A stretch of 64,000 nt of DNA from Lineus longissimus (Eukaryota; Nemertea; Pilidiophora; Heteronemertea; Lineidae): assembly GCF_910592395.1 (NCBI RefSeq), contig NC_088322.1:1302001-1366000 (forward strand). The letters run 5' to 3'. The notes under the pieces are model-generated. The model did not search any database, had not been told where the DNA came from, and was given only the letters and a program-made list of their open reading frames with translations. The translations under genes were made by a program, and so were the position numbers. Shown one piece after another: positions 35,647 through 46,985 of the stretch; position 1 is the stretch's first letter, and each line of letters opens with the position of its first letter.

Positions 35647-37830
35647 GGAACCCAAATTAGAATATTTTTAGTTATAGTGTATATAGATGAAGTATTAAGC
35701 TATACATTGTACTTGTAGTTTGTGATAAATTTAAACACATTTAAAGTGTTATAGTGTTAAAATATGTCGATGAAATCACTTGCATCATTTTCAGCTGATA
35801 TGTACTTACATGCAATGCACACCCGTCCAAATCCCCAGGAATTGGATTCCAAAAATGGTTGGTACTCAAACTTCTCAAACTTCTATTCCGCTGAGATACA
35901 TGTGACTTTGAACGCATACACATAAGCCAGTATTGAATGTTCAGTGCAGACCGCAGTATGATAGATAGTGCAATGGTTTGGGGCCTGTTCTCCTATGACC
36001 ATAGTGTAGTTCACTGATGAATTCATGGGAAATGTCATTCAGTGAAGATTTTGGTTCCAATTTGGCCATTTTGATGCTGTTCATCACAAGCCATCATTTT
36101 CTCCGCCGGGAGTATCTTGTATCCCTCATATGTGTCATCAGATTCTACATTTGGACCGGTGTGCAATGTTATTGAGTTGGTATGGCCTGCCAATGAGGAA
36201 ATGAATCTTTTAGAACCTTTTCTTTTGATCCATTTTGCAATTGCAAGAATATCATTTTGAATAACAATGTAGTAATTCACATGGCCGTTGTGCACTGATA
36301 CCGTAATCTTTGCAATGAAACTTGACTATTGAAAGGGGGTTATCGGCAGAAGCTGGGGGCAGGGGGAGGTCAACAGGTGATTAGAGAACTGCGTCTTGTG
36401 TCATCTTTTTCTCATTGTTCCGTATATGGTATAAAGAACAGTGAAATAGTAGTAGTGGCACCTATCAGCAGCTTCATGTAACTTAATCTGGCCCAACTGG
36501 CTCCTGCCTTTAGTCTGTGAAATTAGTAGATGTATCCAACTGATCTATATCATAATACTATAAGGCGGCTCGCTAAAGTGCCATTTGGGGGTCGTGTTTC
36601 GTCTCGAAATTTTGCACGTTTGCAGGTGATATGTTATCCTGATGCAACGTCATGTTTATTTTCGGAAATTTACTTCAGCGGAGCAGTAATGAGGGATTTT
36701 TAATCGGACACGGTCAATTCTCCTTATCACTCACGGAAGCCAAGCCATTGCTGTTCAGTTATGCAGGGGATTAATGAATCACCTGCACTCCCTGTGGGGT
36801 GAATAACACTACCTGTTGAACGGCTGGCTGTAGGGGGATGATTGGAACAGCCTGTACACGTGTTGACCTGCTGAACCAAGGTTAATGTTATTTTCAATCC
36901 ACGATTGTAGGTCACCTGATCTTCGAGATTTCGCGGGAAAGAAATTGTAAACAAACGCATGTGTGCAGTTCAAATGTAAACAAAAATGTATTTTGATACT
37001 TTTGGTTGCTGGACTTGGGTTTTCCCGCAGTAAGGAGCTGGGGTCAAATTGATGGTCTATCGTATATTGGTACTGTATTAGCCAGAGCTAGCCCTTGATT
37101 ATGAAGGGATTTCCAAATTAAAGGTTACAATGGTATGTTAATGTGCTCACCACAGCTTTCAAAACTTGATGTATCTGAAGAGGCACTCTGAACTTGGCAT
37201 GGCCTTATCAAGGAGCTGCTCACGGTGCTGAACTTCTAGCTTGCCTGTCGACTAAGTGCCTTGCCCGAGATCATGCTACATGTAGGAGGAGCACGCATTT
37301 TAAAGTTTTAGTAGTGATAGTGCAATTGGTCCGAGCCATTTGGAGGCCGACATGTGAAGGCCTATATGGGTTCTCCTTCATCTCCGTATAAAAAGGGGCA
37401 TATTGCTGACTAAGGAACGAGGCATTGCCTCATCATCTCATTCGGACCAATTGATTTACTTTTATATGCACGCATACAGCACGCCACAGGGTCCGAGTCT
37501 GTGGACAAATGGTTGGTTTAATTTGTCTCTTCGATATTGCTCCTTTGATATTGCATTATATTTTCATTGCAATTCAATCTATTCAAGGTATAGCCCATTT
37601 GAACCTGCCTGCGCCACGGGTACAATGCTAGTAGAATGAATAATACTCAAATGATAGTTGTAAGGGAACATCTCAAAAATACTCTTTGCCACAGTGGTTG
37701 AAATCTAAACATTGCTTTGGATACCTACAGAAAATTTGACCAATCGTTTTAATTGACAGAGAATATACTTTCCATGAGATGTAAATAGTGTGTTCGATTT
37801 GCACCGCACTTGGGTAAGCATCAGATCTTG

Positions 37831-37954
37831 CGGCCTGAAGGGCAGGCCCAGTGCGGCCTGAAGGGCAGGCCCAGTGCGGCCTGAAGGGCAGGCCCAGTGC
37901 GGCCTGAAGGGCAGGCCCAGTGCGGCCTGAAGGGCAGGCCCAGTGTGGCCTGAA
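37831..37954. repeat. 23-bp GC-rich tandem repeat, 5 units plus a partial
   Basis: CGGCCTGAAGGGCAGGCCCA plus GTG repeats at 37831, 37854, 37877, 37900 and 37923 with no visible difference, then decays at 37946. 23 is not a multiple of 3, so the three frames rotate; there is no evidence that it is coding. Confidence 0.95.
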
Positions 37955-38838
37955 CGTGAATTCCCTCGTGCCAGGCCCGAGTAAAAGTAGTATTAACAAT
38001 ATGATTTGACACCGAACCGAAGATGTGGAAACTACAAAAATTAATACTAAATTGGCCACATTTTCAAACTTCAAAATCATTGGGAAAATTTTGATTGAAT
38101 GATGGTGGAAGTTTGAAAAAAAACGCCATTTGACTGGGAAAAGACGGACCCCGTCCCCCCATGAAATTCTCTCAAGACATAGGCAATTTTGAGAAGATCC
38201 CTGCGTTCTGAGAACATTGTGATAGATTTTGAAAAAATAAAATTCCACGATTTTCCTATTTCTACTAGTTGTTTCTTATTGAGGTGTTCCATTTACTTCA
38301 GGGATGATCGCCTCTTTGTGCCTTCACACGCCTGTGACTCCACAGATTATCATGAAGTGTCCAGTTAGTGAGTCGTGCAGCTTCAGTAATGGCGGCATTT
38401 AGCATGCAACCAATCTTCCTTACAACGCCTCTGCCTCTGAAATGTTTTGATTTCGGCACTGGCACTGCAACAAGAATCGTTTATTTGTGGGGGCCATCGC
38501 AGATCGTTGTCAAGAAAGAATTGGACATAAAACCCAGCAAATAGCCAGTTTTAGCTGCATACAAGGGAGCTTTTCGGGGCTGTAGCAGTACTATAAGTCG
38601 CTGCAACAAAAATCGCGTTTGTGAGATGGTCCCCAAACACGACCATGTGCTGGTCTAAAAATAGCTCAACCAGAATTGTGGTCGTTTCGCTCCCTTGCCT
38701 TTTCGCCCCAGTCGTTTCGCTCCTGGGACCTCTGTAGTCATGTGGTTGAGAATGATCTTGGGCAAGTAACGTTTGTCTTGGTCATCAAATGTTTAATTGA
38801 TCATCTGGAGTTTGTCTTTAAGCCACTGCCGCTATAAG

Positions 38839-39095
38839 CACCGATGATAGCTCCTTCCTTTGAGTCTTCACGATGGATTGTTCCCCCAATACGCCTCTGC
38901 CCAGAGCTGGCACTGATCTGTCTTCAAGATAGGGTGTTCCCCTGAAACAACATTGCCCAAAGCTTGCACTGAAGCGTCTTCAGGGTGGATTGTTCCGCCA
39001 GTTCACCATCGCCCAGAGCAAGCACTGATCTGTCTCCAAGAACGGTTTTTCCCCTGATAAACCATCACCTCGAGCTAGCCGTGGTGTGTCCTCTA
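38839..39095. repeat. Degenerate 56-bp tandem repeat, about 4 units
   Basis: CACTGATCTGTCT at 38911 and 39023, with a related CACTGAAGCGTCT at 38967, are spaced 56 bp. GCCCAGAGC and TTCCCCTGA-like blocks recur at the same spacing. Older than the other repeats, judged by divergence. Confidence 0.65.
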
Positions 39096-41460
39096 ATGGG
39101 TTGCCCCATGGATAAGTTAAGAGTATAGTGGGGATACGCTATATTGTGATGTTGGTCATGAATATGTTCACTATTTATAGTGTACTTGAATTCATTGGCG
39201 GTGGTCACAATCTACTCTCGAAATAACATATGTTCCACTGCAGCACCCGTCAGAATGCCGAAGCTCCGTGATGAAATGTCCCAATCTTGCCCCTGGTCAA
39301 CAAGAAACTGGCCAGCAGTAGGTACCACAGAGCCCAAAGAAGAATGAGGAAAACGAATAAATGCTGTACCCTAAGTGTCCCAGCTGATAGCCCAGTTGAT
39401 TGCGACAGTGCTCTGTACGTGCTAGACTATACAGAATACTTCTCATACCTACACTCTGAGTTATAGACCGACCATCAACATCGAGGTAAGATTGATTATA
39501 AAGCTGATCAATGTTGTCCGCAAGTGGAATACCAGTATTATCTCATCCAGGAAGACAAGAAACCTGATTTGTCTTAAGTGAGGACAGAATTCAGAGTGCA
39601 GCTGTCTCATTAGCCCATTAAAATAGGCTTTGGTCCGCTACGCTGTTCATAGTGAGAAGGGGCCAGGCCGGTACTGTCTCATTAGCAATAGTCATTTCTG
39701 AAGAACATGGTCCTCCTCAGCAGAAGTACAACAGAGGGCCACGGACGGTAAATCCGTATGACACTTGCCGAATCTTCACGAGTCCGTCACTCTCAAGTGC
39801 TGCCATCTGAACTAAATAATTCTAACTAGGCTTTACCTTAAATCAAAAAATCACGCCCGTTTTTAGGGCGGGGACGATTAACAGCATGAACCCCAAAATG
39901 CCTCTGTTGACCGTTAGATCTCACAGCTTATCTGAACTTAACTTACATAACACGACCCGGCTTTAAATAATATGTTGTGCCGATTCTCTCAGCATTACTC
40001 CTTTGGTACTGACCCCATGACGTATGTGAACATATAGAGTAAAGTATAAGTAAGTTCATTCACTCCAGACGACCACGTTTGTCGTATACAGGAAATCAAA
40101 TATACATATATATAAATTACAAAGTGGTTCATTGAGAGTGTTGGCCTAAATAATATTCACGCATTCGGAAAAATTATATTTACTCGCTAAATCAGAGCTT
40201 ACTAACATGTCCCGTCAATCGTCTGAGCTTCCTGCACTTGTTGTATTAATGCACCAGTAACAAAGGGTACTGACAGAACAGCCCGTTGTTCTGGTGGTAC
40301 GATTATCGCTTAGGCTGCGAGAGATCCCGGTGTGGCGGGGATAGTAGTCCTAGGGCTGATTTTCCTTGTAACAATAGCCCGCATTGCTAAATGTTTTGGT
40401 TAGGGTTAGCGGTACAATAGATCATGCTGCTTAATTGGTCAAATACAATGCTACCGGACTATGACCTCAGGGGGACTATATCCGCTGTCACACCGGGTTC
40501 GTCTTCTGGGGAAGGCGTTTTGTTGACGAGTTGGCCAAACGTCTGTGCTGCCACCTGTTGTATCAATTTTACACTGCATGGCCGATCTGGAGAGGGAAGG
40601 TTGCTTGTTCCCCATTCTCCCTGAATGCAATCAATCTGCTAATGAAGGATGCTCTTTTTCACGTTTTTATTTCTACTGTTATCGACACGAGTTTGCCATT
40701 AATATCTCGATTATTCATCAGCGATTTACAAAAACTGTTTAAATTCATCGAGCCATAATAATTTGATATTGGAAGGCACATGTGCATGTAGGCCTATTGT
40801 ATGTCTCCCTATAGAGACCATGTCACAACCAATCTGTCAGGTTGTCTACACAAGCACGATGAGATGATAGCTCAGTCTAAGGCAGTAAGCTCTGGTGTGC
40901 ACTGTCGTCTAGAGCACCAGTGAGCTGTTCGGTCAGTCTAAGACAGTAGGCCTACAGGCCGAGGATGACTGTTTTGGAAGAGAAAAGGCTGTGAATTTCT
41001 TCCAGAAAATTGTGAGATGCTAGCTTGTAGATCAAGTCAGTACTGGAATGACGTCCAGCTTCGTGTCAGAGATGAGAGAAGTTGGCTCCAAGGAAAATGG
41101 TCAGGGTGACTGTTTTACGATGAAGCAAAAACAACTTGTAGGGTTGTGACTGTCTTCGGAGAGTACGAAACTGCGAGATGAGAAATCGCGAAGACGTTAT
41201 AGTCCATTCTTAAATGTCATGTCCGCATCGTTTGGGGCTCAAGGGCGAATAGGCCAACTGTTTGGACTGTATAGTCGGTCAATTTGGCACATACCAGTAC
41301 GGTACTTCCGATTCGTAGGATCCCTCTTCGATGCACATTTAATTAAGAGCACCCCATGTGACTTCATCGACGAGTGTGCGAAATCCTTTTGTTCGGCCTC
41401 ATTCAGCCTTTTGCCCCGAGAGGGGAGGAGAATGGCTGCTCCCCAGCTGTCCCGTTCGAG

Positions 41461-41919
41461 GAGGCAAGACCACAATTGATTTTTAAGCCTTTAAGCAGTT
41501 AAATTGTCAATGTTTGACCGCGACGCATCAAATACTGCGTGGGGTTGTGAATCTGAAATTTAGATTATGTTATTTCGGAGAGTCGGGCAAGTAAATGGTG
41601 AAAAATAAACTGGTAGTTGACCACGGAAATTTTTTGATAATCGACAAATTAGACAGACTTTGATATTTCCACTGACTCTTTTCAGCCAACTGGCAGAAAA
41701 ACTCAAAACACGCCCCCTATTACCCAATTAGCAAAATTCGAAATTAATTTTTTCATCAAATAATTTCTTTATATCGGTAGACTGCCACAGCTAATATTTT
41801 TCAAAACCTCTCCAAATATGTACTTGAGAGTTAAAAACATGCACTCGTCTAATTTTTCAAAACCTCTCCAAATATGTACTTGAGAGTTAAAAACATGCAC
41901 TCGTCCAATTGATAGGCCT
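41461..41919 (-). mobile_element. Diverged copy of the 443-bp TIR element, inverted, outside the array
   Basis: Starts GAGGCAAGACCACAATTG, the inverse of the array element's right end with one TIR mismatch, and follows it on the opposite strand to the GATAGGCCT block. A 56-bp segment (first copy near 41801, second near 41857) is duplicated in tandem. The other end is not recognisable beyond 41919. It is clearly older than the array copies. Confidence 0.85.
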
Positions 41920-42045
41920 AGTTCATACATTAGAAATAGCGTCGTTAGCTTTCTTGAGACGTTTGCTTTGCCCACCCACCCACCCCAGTTCTCCGTCCTT
42001 TCGCTTTTCTGCTTTTGCAGATGTCGTGCTCAGTTCCTCCCAATA

Positions 42046-42189
42046 TGTAATGTATGCTACCTGACGAGGAATGCCGAGTGGTTTCATGAATATGTATGAA
42101 TGTGTAGCTGGTGAGTTTGTTACCTATTTTGTAGTCTTCAGTAATACAGTAACTATCACACGAATCACTTCGTTGCGTTATATCTTACA
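42046..42189 (+). repeat. 5' LTR of the Gypsy element
   Basis: Starts TGTAATGTATGC and ends ATATCTTACA; 144 bp with no difference from the 3' LTR. It contains an ATG at 42071 whose frame runs into gag. Confidence 0.97.
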
Positions 42190-42201
42190 TGGTGTCAGAG
42201 A
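42190..42201 (+). other. Primer binding site of the Gypsy element
   Basis: TGGTGTCAGAGA directly follows the 5' LTR. It resembles sites complementary to initiator-Met-type tRNA ends, but the exact tRNA cannot be fixed without host tRNA sequences. Confidence 0.7.
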
Positions 42202-42235
42202 CGTCAGCTCTCGCCCGCAATCGGAAACACCTACA

Positions 42236-45200
42236 ATGTCAGGACTAAAACCACCAGCGCAGTTAAGCCTTGAAGGCAATCTTCAAGCTAACTACCGAAA
42301 TTGGATACGTTCATTCGAAGTCTACAGCATAGCATCGGGTGTCGCCGATAAAGCTGAGGTGGTCCAGTGTAACGTCTTCCTTCACGTTGCCGGACCGGAG
42401 GCCCAAAAGGTTCACGCCACGATGGAGTTCGCCGAGGCAGACGTGGACCAGATCGCGCCACTGAAGGCGAAATTCGCCGCATTCTGTGAAGGGAAACGGA
42501 ACATTACAGTTATCCGGTACCAATTCAATTCTCGGACGCAGAAAGACGGCGAATCATTTGACTCATTTCTCACGGAGTTGAAACAACTTATCAAGGACTG
42601 TGAATTTGGCGACGCTCTACGAGACTCTCTACTCAGAGACCGGGTCGTTTGCGGCATCCGTGACGAGACCACGCGCGAGAAACTTCTGCAGACCGAGGAC
42701 CTTACCCTGGAGAAGTGTGTCAATACGTGTCGCATTAGCGAATCAAGCGCTAATCAACTTAAGACGCTGACTGATACGAAAGAAAAAGACGTCGACGCCG
42801 TCGGAAGATCATTCCAAAATAGTACGGCATACGGTCGCGGCTCCCATGATCGCAGCCGAAACAAACATCGCGGAACATTTGACAAACGATCACAATCGGA
42901 AAAATGTGGAAACTGTGACGGACAAGCTCATGCTGACTACACACAATGTCCGGCATACGGCAAGGAATGCGGATATTGCCGCCGCATGAACCACTTCAAA
43001 GCATCTTGCCGCACACTGGCAAGATCAGAGAAACAACGCGTACGTCCTCAAGCTCCATCGTCATCGAGCATTCATGACGTAACCCTGGAATCACGTAATA
43101 ACGGTAGGCCTACCACAGAATTCTATCATCGCAATTATGAGCCAGACTTTCATGGTCCCCACGTGGACACGCTATTCATCGGCGAGGTATCAGTTACACC
43201 AGCCAACTACGTCGGATGGCATGAAACATTTACCATTCAAGGACAATCCATATCGTTCAAACTCGATACCGGCAGCGAGGCCGACATTATACCGTTACAG
43301 TTTTTCAAGAAACTGAACGCAACACACACACCCCCAAAGTGCCGATTAGTATCATATTCGGGGCATAGGATTACGCCTGTCGGCGAAACTGTCTTGAATC
43401 TTAACGGATTGGACGTCACCTTTCAAATCCTTGACAATGCCCAACCAATTCTAGGCCGTGATACGTGCGATAAACTGAACTTAGTGAAGCGCATACATTC
43501 GATATCGCAAATCAAGGATTTCGAGGATGTCTTTCAAGGATTGGGATGTATTCAGAGCAACTACCATCTTTTCACAGATCCGACCGTTGAGCCGTCCGTC
43601 GATCCACCTCGTAAAATCCCGTACGCGATTGAGGACGTCGTCAAAACCGAACTGGATCGAATGGAGGACCTGAAAGTAGTGATCAAAGAAAACGAACCAA
43701 CCCCATGGGTCAATAGTATGACTGTCGTTCGAAAACAAAACAATAAGGTGAGAATTTGCATTGATCCATCCAAACTGAACAAAGCGATTCGCAGAGCTCA
43801 CCATCCGACGAAAACAGTTGAGGAAATCGCAGCACGCATGCCCGGCTCAAAGATATTTAGTACACTCGACGCTAAATCAGGTTTTTGGCAAATTGGCCTT
43901 GATGAGCAAAGTTCAAAGCTCTGTACCTTCAACACGCCGTGGGGACGCTACCGTTTCCTTCGGTTACCATTTGGTATATCCACGAGTGGTGACATTTTCA
44001 ATAAAGTCATGTCGGATTTATTTGGTGACCTCGAAGGGGTTGAGATTGTCGTCGATGACATCGTCGTACACGGCCGCACACAAGCCGAGCACGATAATCG
44101 CCTACGCACCGTACTGGAGCGAGCACGCGCAGTAGGGTTAAAACTCAACCCCGCTAAAACGAAAATAGGCCTCAGCGAAGTTGACTACGTCGGACATATA
44201 TTTTCAGGTGATGGCCTAAAGGTCAGCCAGGATCGCGTAAGTGACATCACCAACATGCCGACACCGTCATGTAAAGAGGACATTAGGAGATTCATCGCCA
44301 TGGTGGGATATCTTGCGAAATTCATCCCCAACCTCTCACAAGAAACGAAACCACTACGTCAAGTCCTCGAAGAAAAAGTCGAATTTCATTGGGAGGATCT
44401 CCAAGACCGAGCATATAAGAGACTGAAACGTTTGATCACAAACACGCCCGTGCTGAGTTTCTATGACGTCAATAAACCCATCACGCTTCAGGTTGATGCC
44501 AGTAAATCTGGATTAGGCGCAGCCTTAATTCAAGACAGTCATCCAGTGGCGTTCGGATCTAAGGCCCTGGATGAAACGCAATCTATGTACGCCGTCATTG
44601 AGAAAGAATTGCTCGCGATTTGTTTCGGATGTAAGAAATTCCATGATTACGTCTACGGAAAAGGCCCGATAACAATAGAGACAGATCATAAGCCACTACT
44701 GGCAATCATGACAAAGCCCATACATAAACTCTCAGCCCGTATGCAACGCATGAGGTTACGCCTACAGCACTATGATCTGAAACTGGTATACCGCCCGGGA
44801 CGCGAAATGTTTCTAGCTGACACTCTATCACGCGCATTCGTATCCGACACCAACCCGCAAGACCTATTCGATGACAAAATCGAGGTCAACTTGCTGAACA
44901 TTGCCAGTCACATCAGCGATGCCAAATTAGAGGAGTTTAAATCTGCCACGGACGCAGACCCAACTCTACAGTCTCTAAAGAACACTGTGATGCAAGGCTG
45001 GCCAGATGACAAACAGGATGTACCACTTGAACTAACTCCATACTTCCCGTATCGCGACGAAATCACATTAGCGGACAACCTGTTGCTCAAAGGCGATCGT
45101 CTCGTAGTACCAGAGACATTGCGCGCAAACTTGCTCAAACGAATTCATGAAACTCATATGGGCATCGTTAAATCAAAACAATTGGCCCGAGACATTCTGT

Positions 45201-46252
45201 TCTGGCCCGGAATGGGTCAACAAATTGAGGATACCGTATCACGCTGTACCGCCTGCCAGACAGCGAGGAAATCCCAACCGGCTGAACCTATGATACCACA
45301 TGACATTCCAGACCTCCCGTGGAGTAAAGTCGCAACTGATATGTTTGAATATCGGAGCAAGGAATATTTGCTGACTGTGGATTACTTCTCTAAGTTTCCG
45401 GAAGTGTGCATTCTTCCCACGCTGACAAGCCAGTCTGTTATTACGGCTCTCAAAGCATCGTTCAGCAGATTTGGCATCCCTAATGACGTCATCAGCGATA
45501 ATGGGCCTCAATTTTCAAGCCGCGAGTTCTCCGATTTCTCCAAGGCCTGGGGATTCCGCCATACCACCAGCAGCCCTGGTTACCCCCAGTCTAATGGACA
45601 GGTTGAACGCGCTATTCAGTCAATAAAGGACATCTTCAAGAAATGCGAACAATCATGCGATGATCCCAGCATAGCGTTACTTAATTTCCGCAACACACCA
45701 CTCGACGGGGTTGGACAATCTCCGGCGCAACTGTTAATGTCACGCCGATTGAATTCGAAATTGCCAATTCTCCCCAATCTCTTGAAACCAAAAGTGGTAG
45801 ATAACGCTCATGAGAAGCTCACAGACCGTCAAAACCGCCAGAAACAGTATTATGACAAGCGTGTTAGTAATAGCACAAATGCTGACATCCATCCTGGAGA
45901 TGCAGTTCGTTTCAGGACCTTGAGAGGACAGTGGAAATATGGGACGGTGCAAGACAAACTGCCTGATGTGCCGAGGAGCTATAACATTCAAACCCCCGAG
46001 GGTAAATCGTTCAAACGTAACCGCCGTCACATGTTTCAAACCCGCGAAAATAACATTCCCAACGAAGGGACTCGCCCACGTGTAATGTATACGTCTGGGG
46101 ACCCGCCTCATGCGCCTGCGAATGATCACACTGATGTCAACGTGGCCCCACAGGCTGCAGTTGCTGAGCCCATTCCAACCATAAACAACACCCCGGGATA
46201 TGTTACAAGGAGTGGGCGAACAAGCAAGCCACCTGATAAACTAGATCTCTAG
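42236..46252 (+). CDS. Gypsy gag-pol polyprotein
   Basis: I chose the ATG at 42236, 46 bp after the LTR, because it follows the primer site; the same frame is open back to an ATG at 42071 inside the LTR, giving 1393 residues. Numbered from 42071: gag region about 60-270; CCHC-like zinc knuckles from Cys279 (CGNCDGQAHADYTQC, then CGYCRRMNHFKASC); aspartic protease DTGS at Asp399; reverse transcriptase with Asp600 (STLDAKSGFWQI) and the VVDD box at Asp662-Asp663; RNase H with Asp809 (QVDASKSG); integrase zinc finger His1026/His1029/Cys1059/Cys1062; integrase core Asp1090, Asp1143 and Glu1179 with 35 residues between the last two. There is no frameshift or stop, so it looks capable of activity. 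The C-terminal tail ends with RSGRTSKPPDKLDL. Confidence 0.96.
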   Translation: MSGLKPPAQLSLEGNLQANYRNWIRSFEVYSIASGVADKAEVVQCNVFLHVAGPEAQKVHATMEFAEADVDQIAPLKAKFAAFCEGKRNITVIRYQFNSRTQKDGESFDSFLTELKQLIKDCEFGDALRDSLLRDRVVCGIRDETTREKLLQTEDLTLEKCVNTCRISESSANQLKTLTDTKEKDVDAVGRSFQNSTAYGRGSHDRSRNKHRGTFDKRSQSEKCGNCDGQAHADYTQCPAYGKECGYCRRMNHFKASCRTLARSEKQRVRPQAPSSSSIHDVTLESRNNGRPTTEFYHRNYEPDFHGPHVDTLFIGEVSVTPANYVGWHETFTIQGQSISFKLDTGSEADIIPLQFFKKLNATHTPPKCRLVSYSGHRITPVGETVLNLNGLDVTFQILDNAQPILGRDTCDKLNLVKRIHSISQIKDFEDVFQGLGCIQSNYHLFTDPTVEPSVDPPRKIPYAIEDVVKTELDRMEDLKVVIKENEPTPWVNSMTVVRKQNNKVRICIDPSKLNKAIRRAHHPTKTVEEIAARMPGSKIFSTLDAKSGFWQIGLDEQSSKLCTFNTPWGRYRFLRLPFGISTSGDIFNKVMSDLFGDLEGVEIVVDDIVVHGRTQAEHDNRLRTVLERARAVGLKLNPAKTKIGLSEVDYVGHIFSGDGLKVSQDRVSDITNMPTPSCKEDIRRFIAMVGYLAKFIPNLSQETKPLRQVLEEKVEFHWEDLQDRAYKRLKRLITNTPVLSFYDVNKPITLQVDASKSGLGAALIQDSHPVAFGSKALDETQSMYAVIEKELLAICFGCKKFHDYVYGKGPITIETDHKPLLAIMTKPIHKLSARMQRMRLRLQHYDLKLVYRPGREMFLADTLSRAFVSDTNPQDLFDDKIEVNLLNIASHISDAKLEEFKSATDADPTLQSLKNTVMQGWPDDKQDVPLELTPYFPYRDEITLADNLLLKGDRLVVPETLRANLLKRIHETHMGIVKSKQLARDILFWPGMGQQIEDTVSRCTACQTARKSQPAEPMIPHDIPDLPWSKVATDMFEYRSKEYLLTVDYFSKFPEVCILPTLTSQSVITALKASFSRFGIPNDVISDNGPQFSSREFSDFSKAWGFRHTTSSPGYPQSNGQVERAIQSIKDIFKKCEQSCDDPSIALLNFRNTPLDGVGQSPAQLLMSRRLNSKLPILPNLLKPKVVDNAHEKLTDRQNRQKQYYDKRVSNSTNADIHPGDAVRFRTLRGQWKYGTVQDKLPDVPRSYNIQTPEGKSFKRNRRHMFQTRENNIPNEGTRPRVMYTSGDPPHAPANDHTDVNVAPQAAVAEPIPTINNTPGYVTRSGRTSKPPDKLDL

Positions 46253-46439
46253 CAAGACCAGCCATGAAACATAAACACTTCTTATAATTATCATAAACAA
46301 ACACTTGTGTGCCGGTACAGGCATCTGGCATGTTATGCAAATTCGTGGAAGTTCCATTTTATTTGGTTTGTGAGTTATACTTAGATTTAGGTTAGAAGTT
46401 TATGTATTAGTCAGTGCTTCATTGGTAAAAGAACACTTT

Positions 46440-46450
46440 AGAAGGAAAGA
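46440..46450 (+). other. Polypurine tract of the Gypsy element
   Basis: AGAAGGAAAGA immediately precedes the 3' LTR, where plus-strand DNA synthesis is primed in LTR elements. Confidence 0.75.
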
Positions 46451-46594
46451 TGTAATGTATGCTACCTGACGAGGAATGCCGAGTGGTTTCATGAATATGT
46501 ATGAATGTGTAGCTGGTGAGTTTGTTACCTATTTTGTAGTCTTCAGTAATACAGTAACTATCACACGAATCACTTCGTTGCGTTATATCTTACA
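46451..46594 (+). repeat. 3' LTR of the Gypsy element
   Basis: Identical to 42046-42189 and followed by the target duplication CAATA. It lies about 660 bp upstream of the start codon of MANBA copy 2 in the same orientation. Confidence 0.97.
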
Positions 46595-46680
46595 CAATAC
46601 TCTTCCTCATGAGCACACGATTGGATGGAGTCACGTGGGGTGCTATCATAACCAGCCTATTCGAAGTGGCTGTCACTCAT

Positions 46681-46985
46681 AGCCTCATAGTCTAGTGGTT
46701 AACACTGCTGGCTACCACGCAATAGGGCCCGGGTTCTGGATGAACCGGCGTGGCTTTCAAGGAACTAAAATTCCTGGCTCTCACAACACGTAGGCCTACA
46801 TTGACGTATTATATACTCGAGGGTCTGTCGGATGAGACTAAAAGCCGTGGTCCCTTGTACCTTTACCTGAGTGTCTATGCCAGGGCAGGTAAGATCCCAC
46901 ATAGCCGGACAGTAGCCTATAAATGCTTCCCGAAATTGGTGGCTTGCATTGGAACTAACTTTTTCCCCCTTGTCCGTCATTAAAG
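46681..46985 (+). mobile_element. Probable tRNA-derived SINE
   Basis: TAGTCTAGTGGTTAACACT (from 46689) resembles a tRNA D-arm/A box, and GGGTTCTGGATGAACC (from 46731) resembles a B-box/T-arm. Downstream, GTCTGTCGGATGAGACTAAA (from 46825) resembles the conserved central domain shared by several marine-animal SINEs. The tail and target duplication were not identified, so the ends are approximate. Confidence 0.5.

Larger units (their letters stand above)
35647..41460. other. Gene-poor intergenic stretch
   Basis: I see no convincing exon, RNA gene or complete transposon apart from the two tandem repeats listed separately. Open frames here are all shorter than 200 codons, and the longest, on the minus strand at 37673-38248, is open only because it crosses the 23-bp repeat. 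Confidence 0.6.
42046..46594 (+). mobile_element. Complete Ty3/Gypsy LTR retrotransposon
   Basis: A 4549-bp element with identical 144-bp LTRs (TG...CA), a 5-bp target duplication CAATA (42041-42045 and 46595-46599), a primer binding site right after the 5' LTR, one uninterrupted gag-pol frame and a purine-rich tract before the 3' LTR. LTR identity means very recent insertion. The Pro-RT-RNaseH-IN order is that of Ty3/Gypsy. The single ORF, very short LTRs and the C-terminal RSGRxxKPP tail suggest the Mag/SURL lineage; that placement is inferred. Confidence 0.96.

Noticed and set aside
37673-38248. 191-codon minus-strand frame
   Set aside because: Its middle is the 23-bp tandem repeat read in rotating frames, and the flanks show no protein similarity that I recognise.
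43481-43804. Antisense frames within the Gypsy and BEL polyproteins
   Set aside because: All are shadows of the intact gag-pol frames on the plus strand.
46683-46755. Functional tRNA gene
   Set aside because: A- and B-box-like words are present, but the acceptor stem does not pair and a SINE-like body continues downstream.
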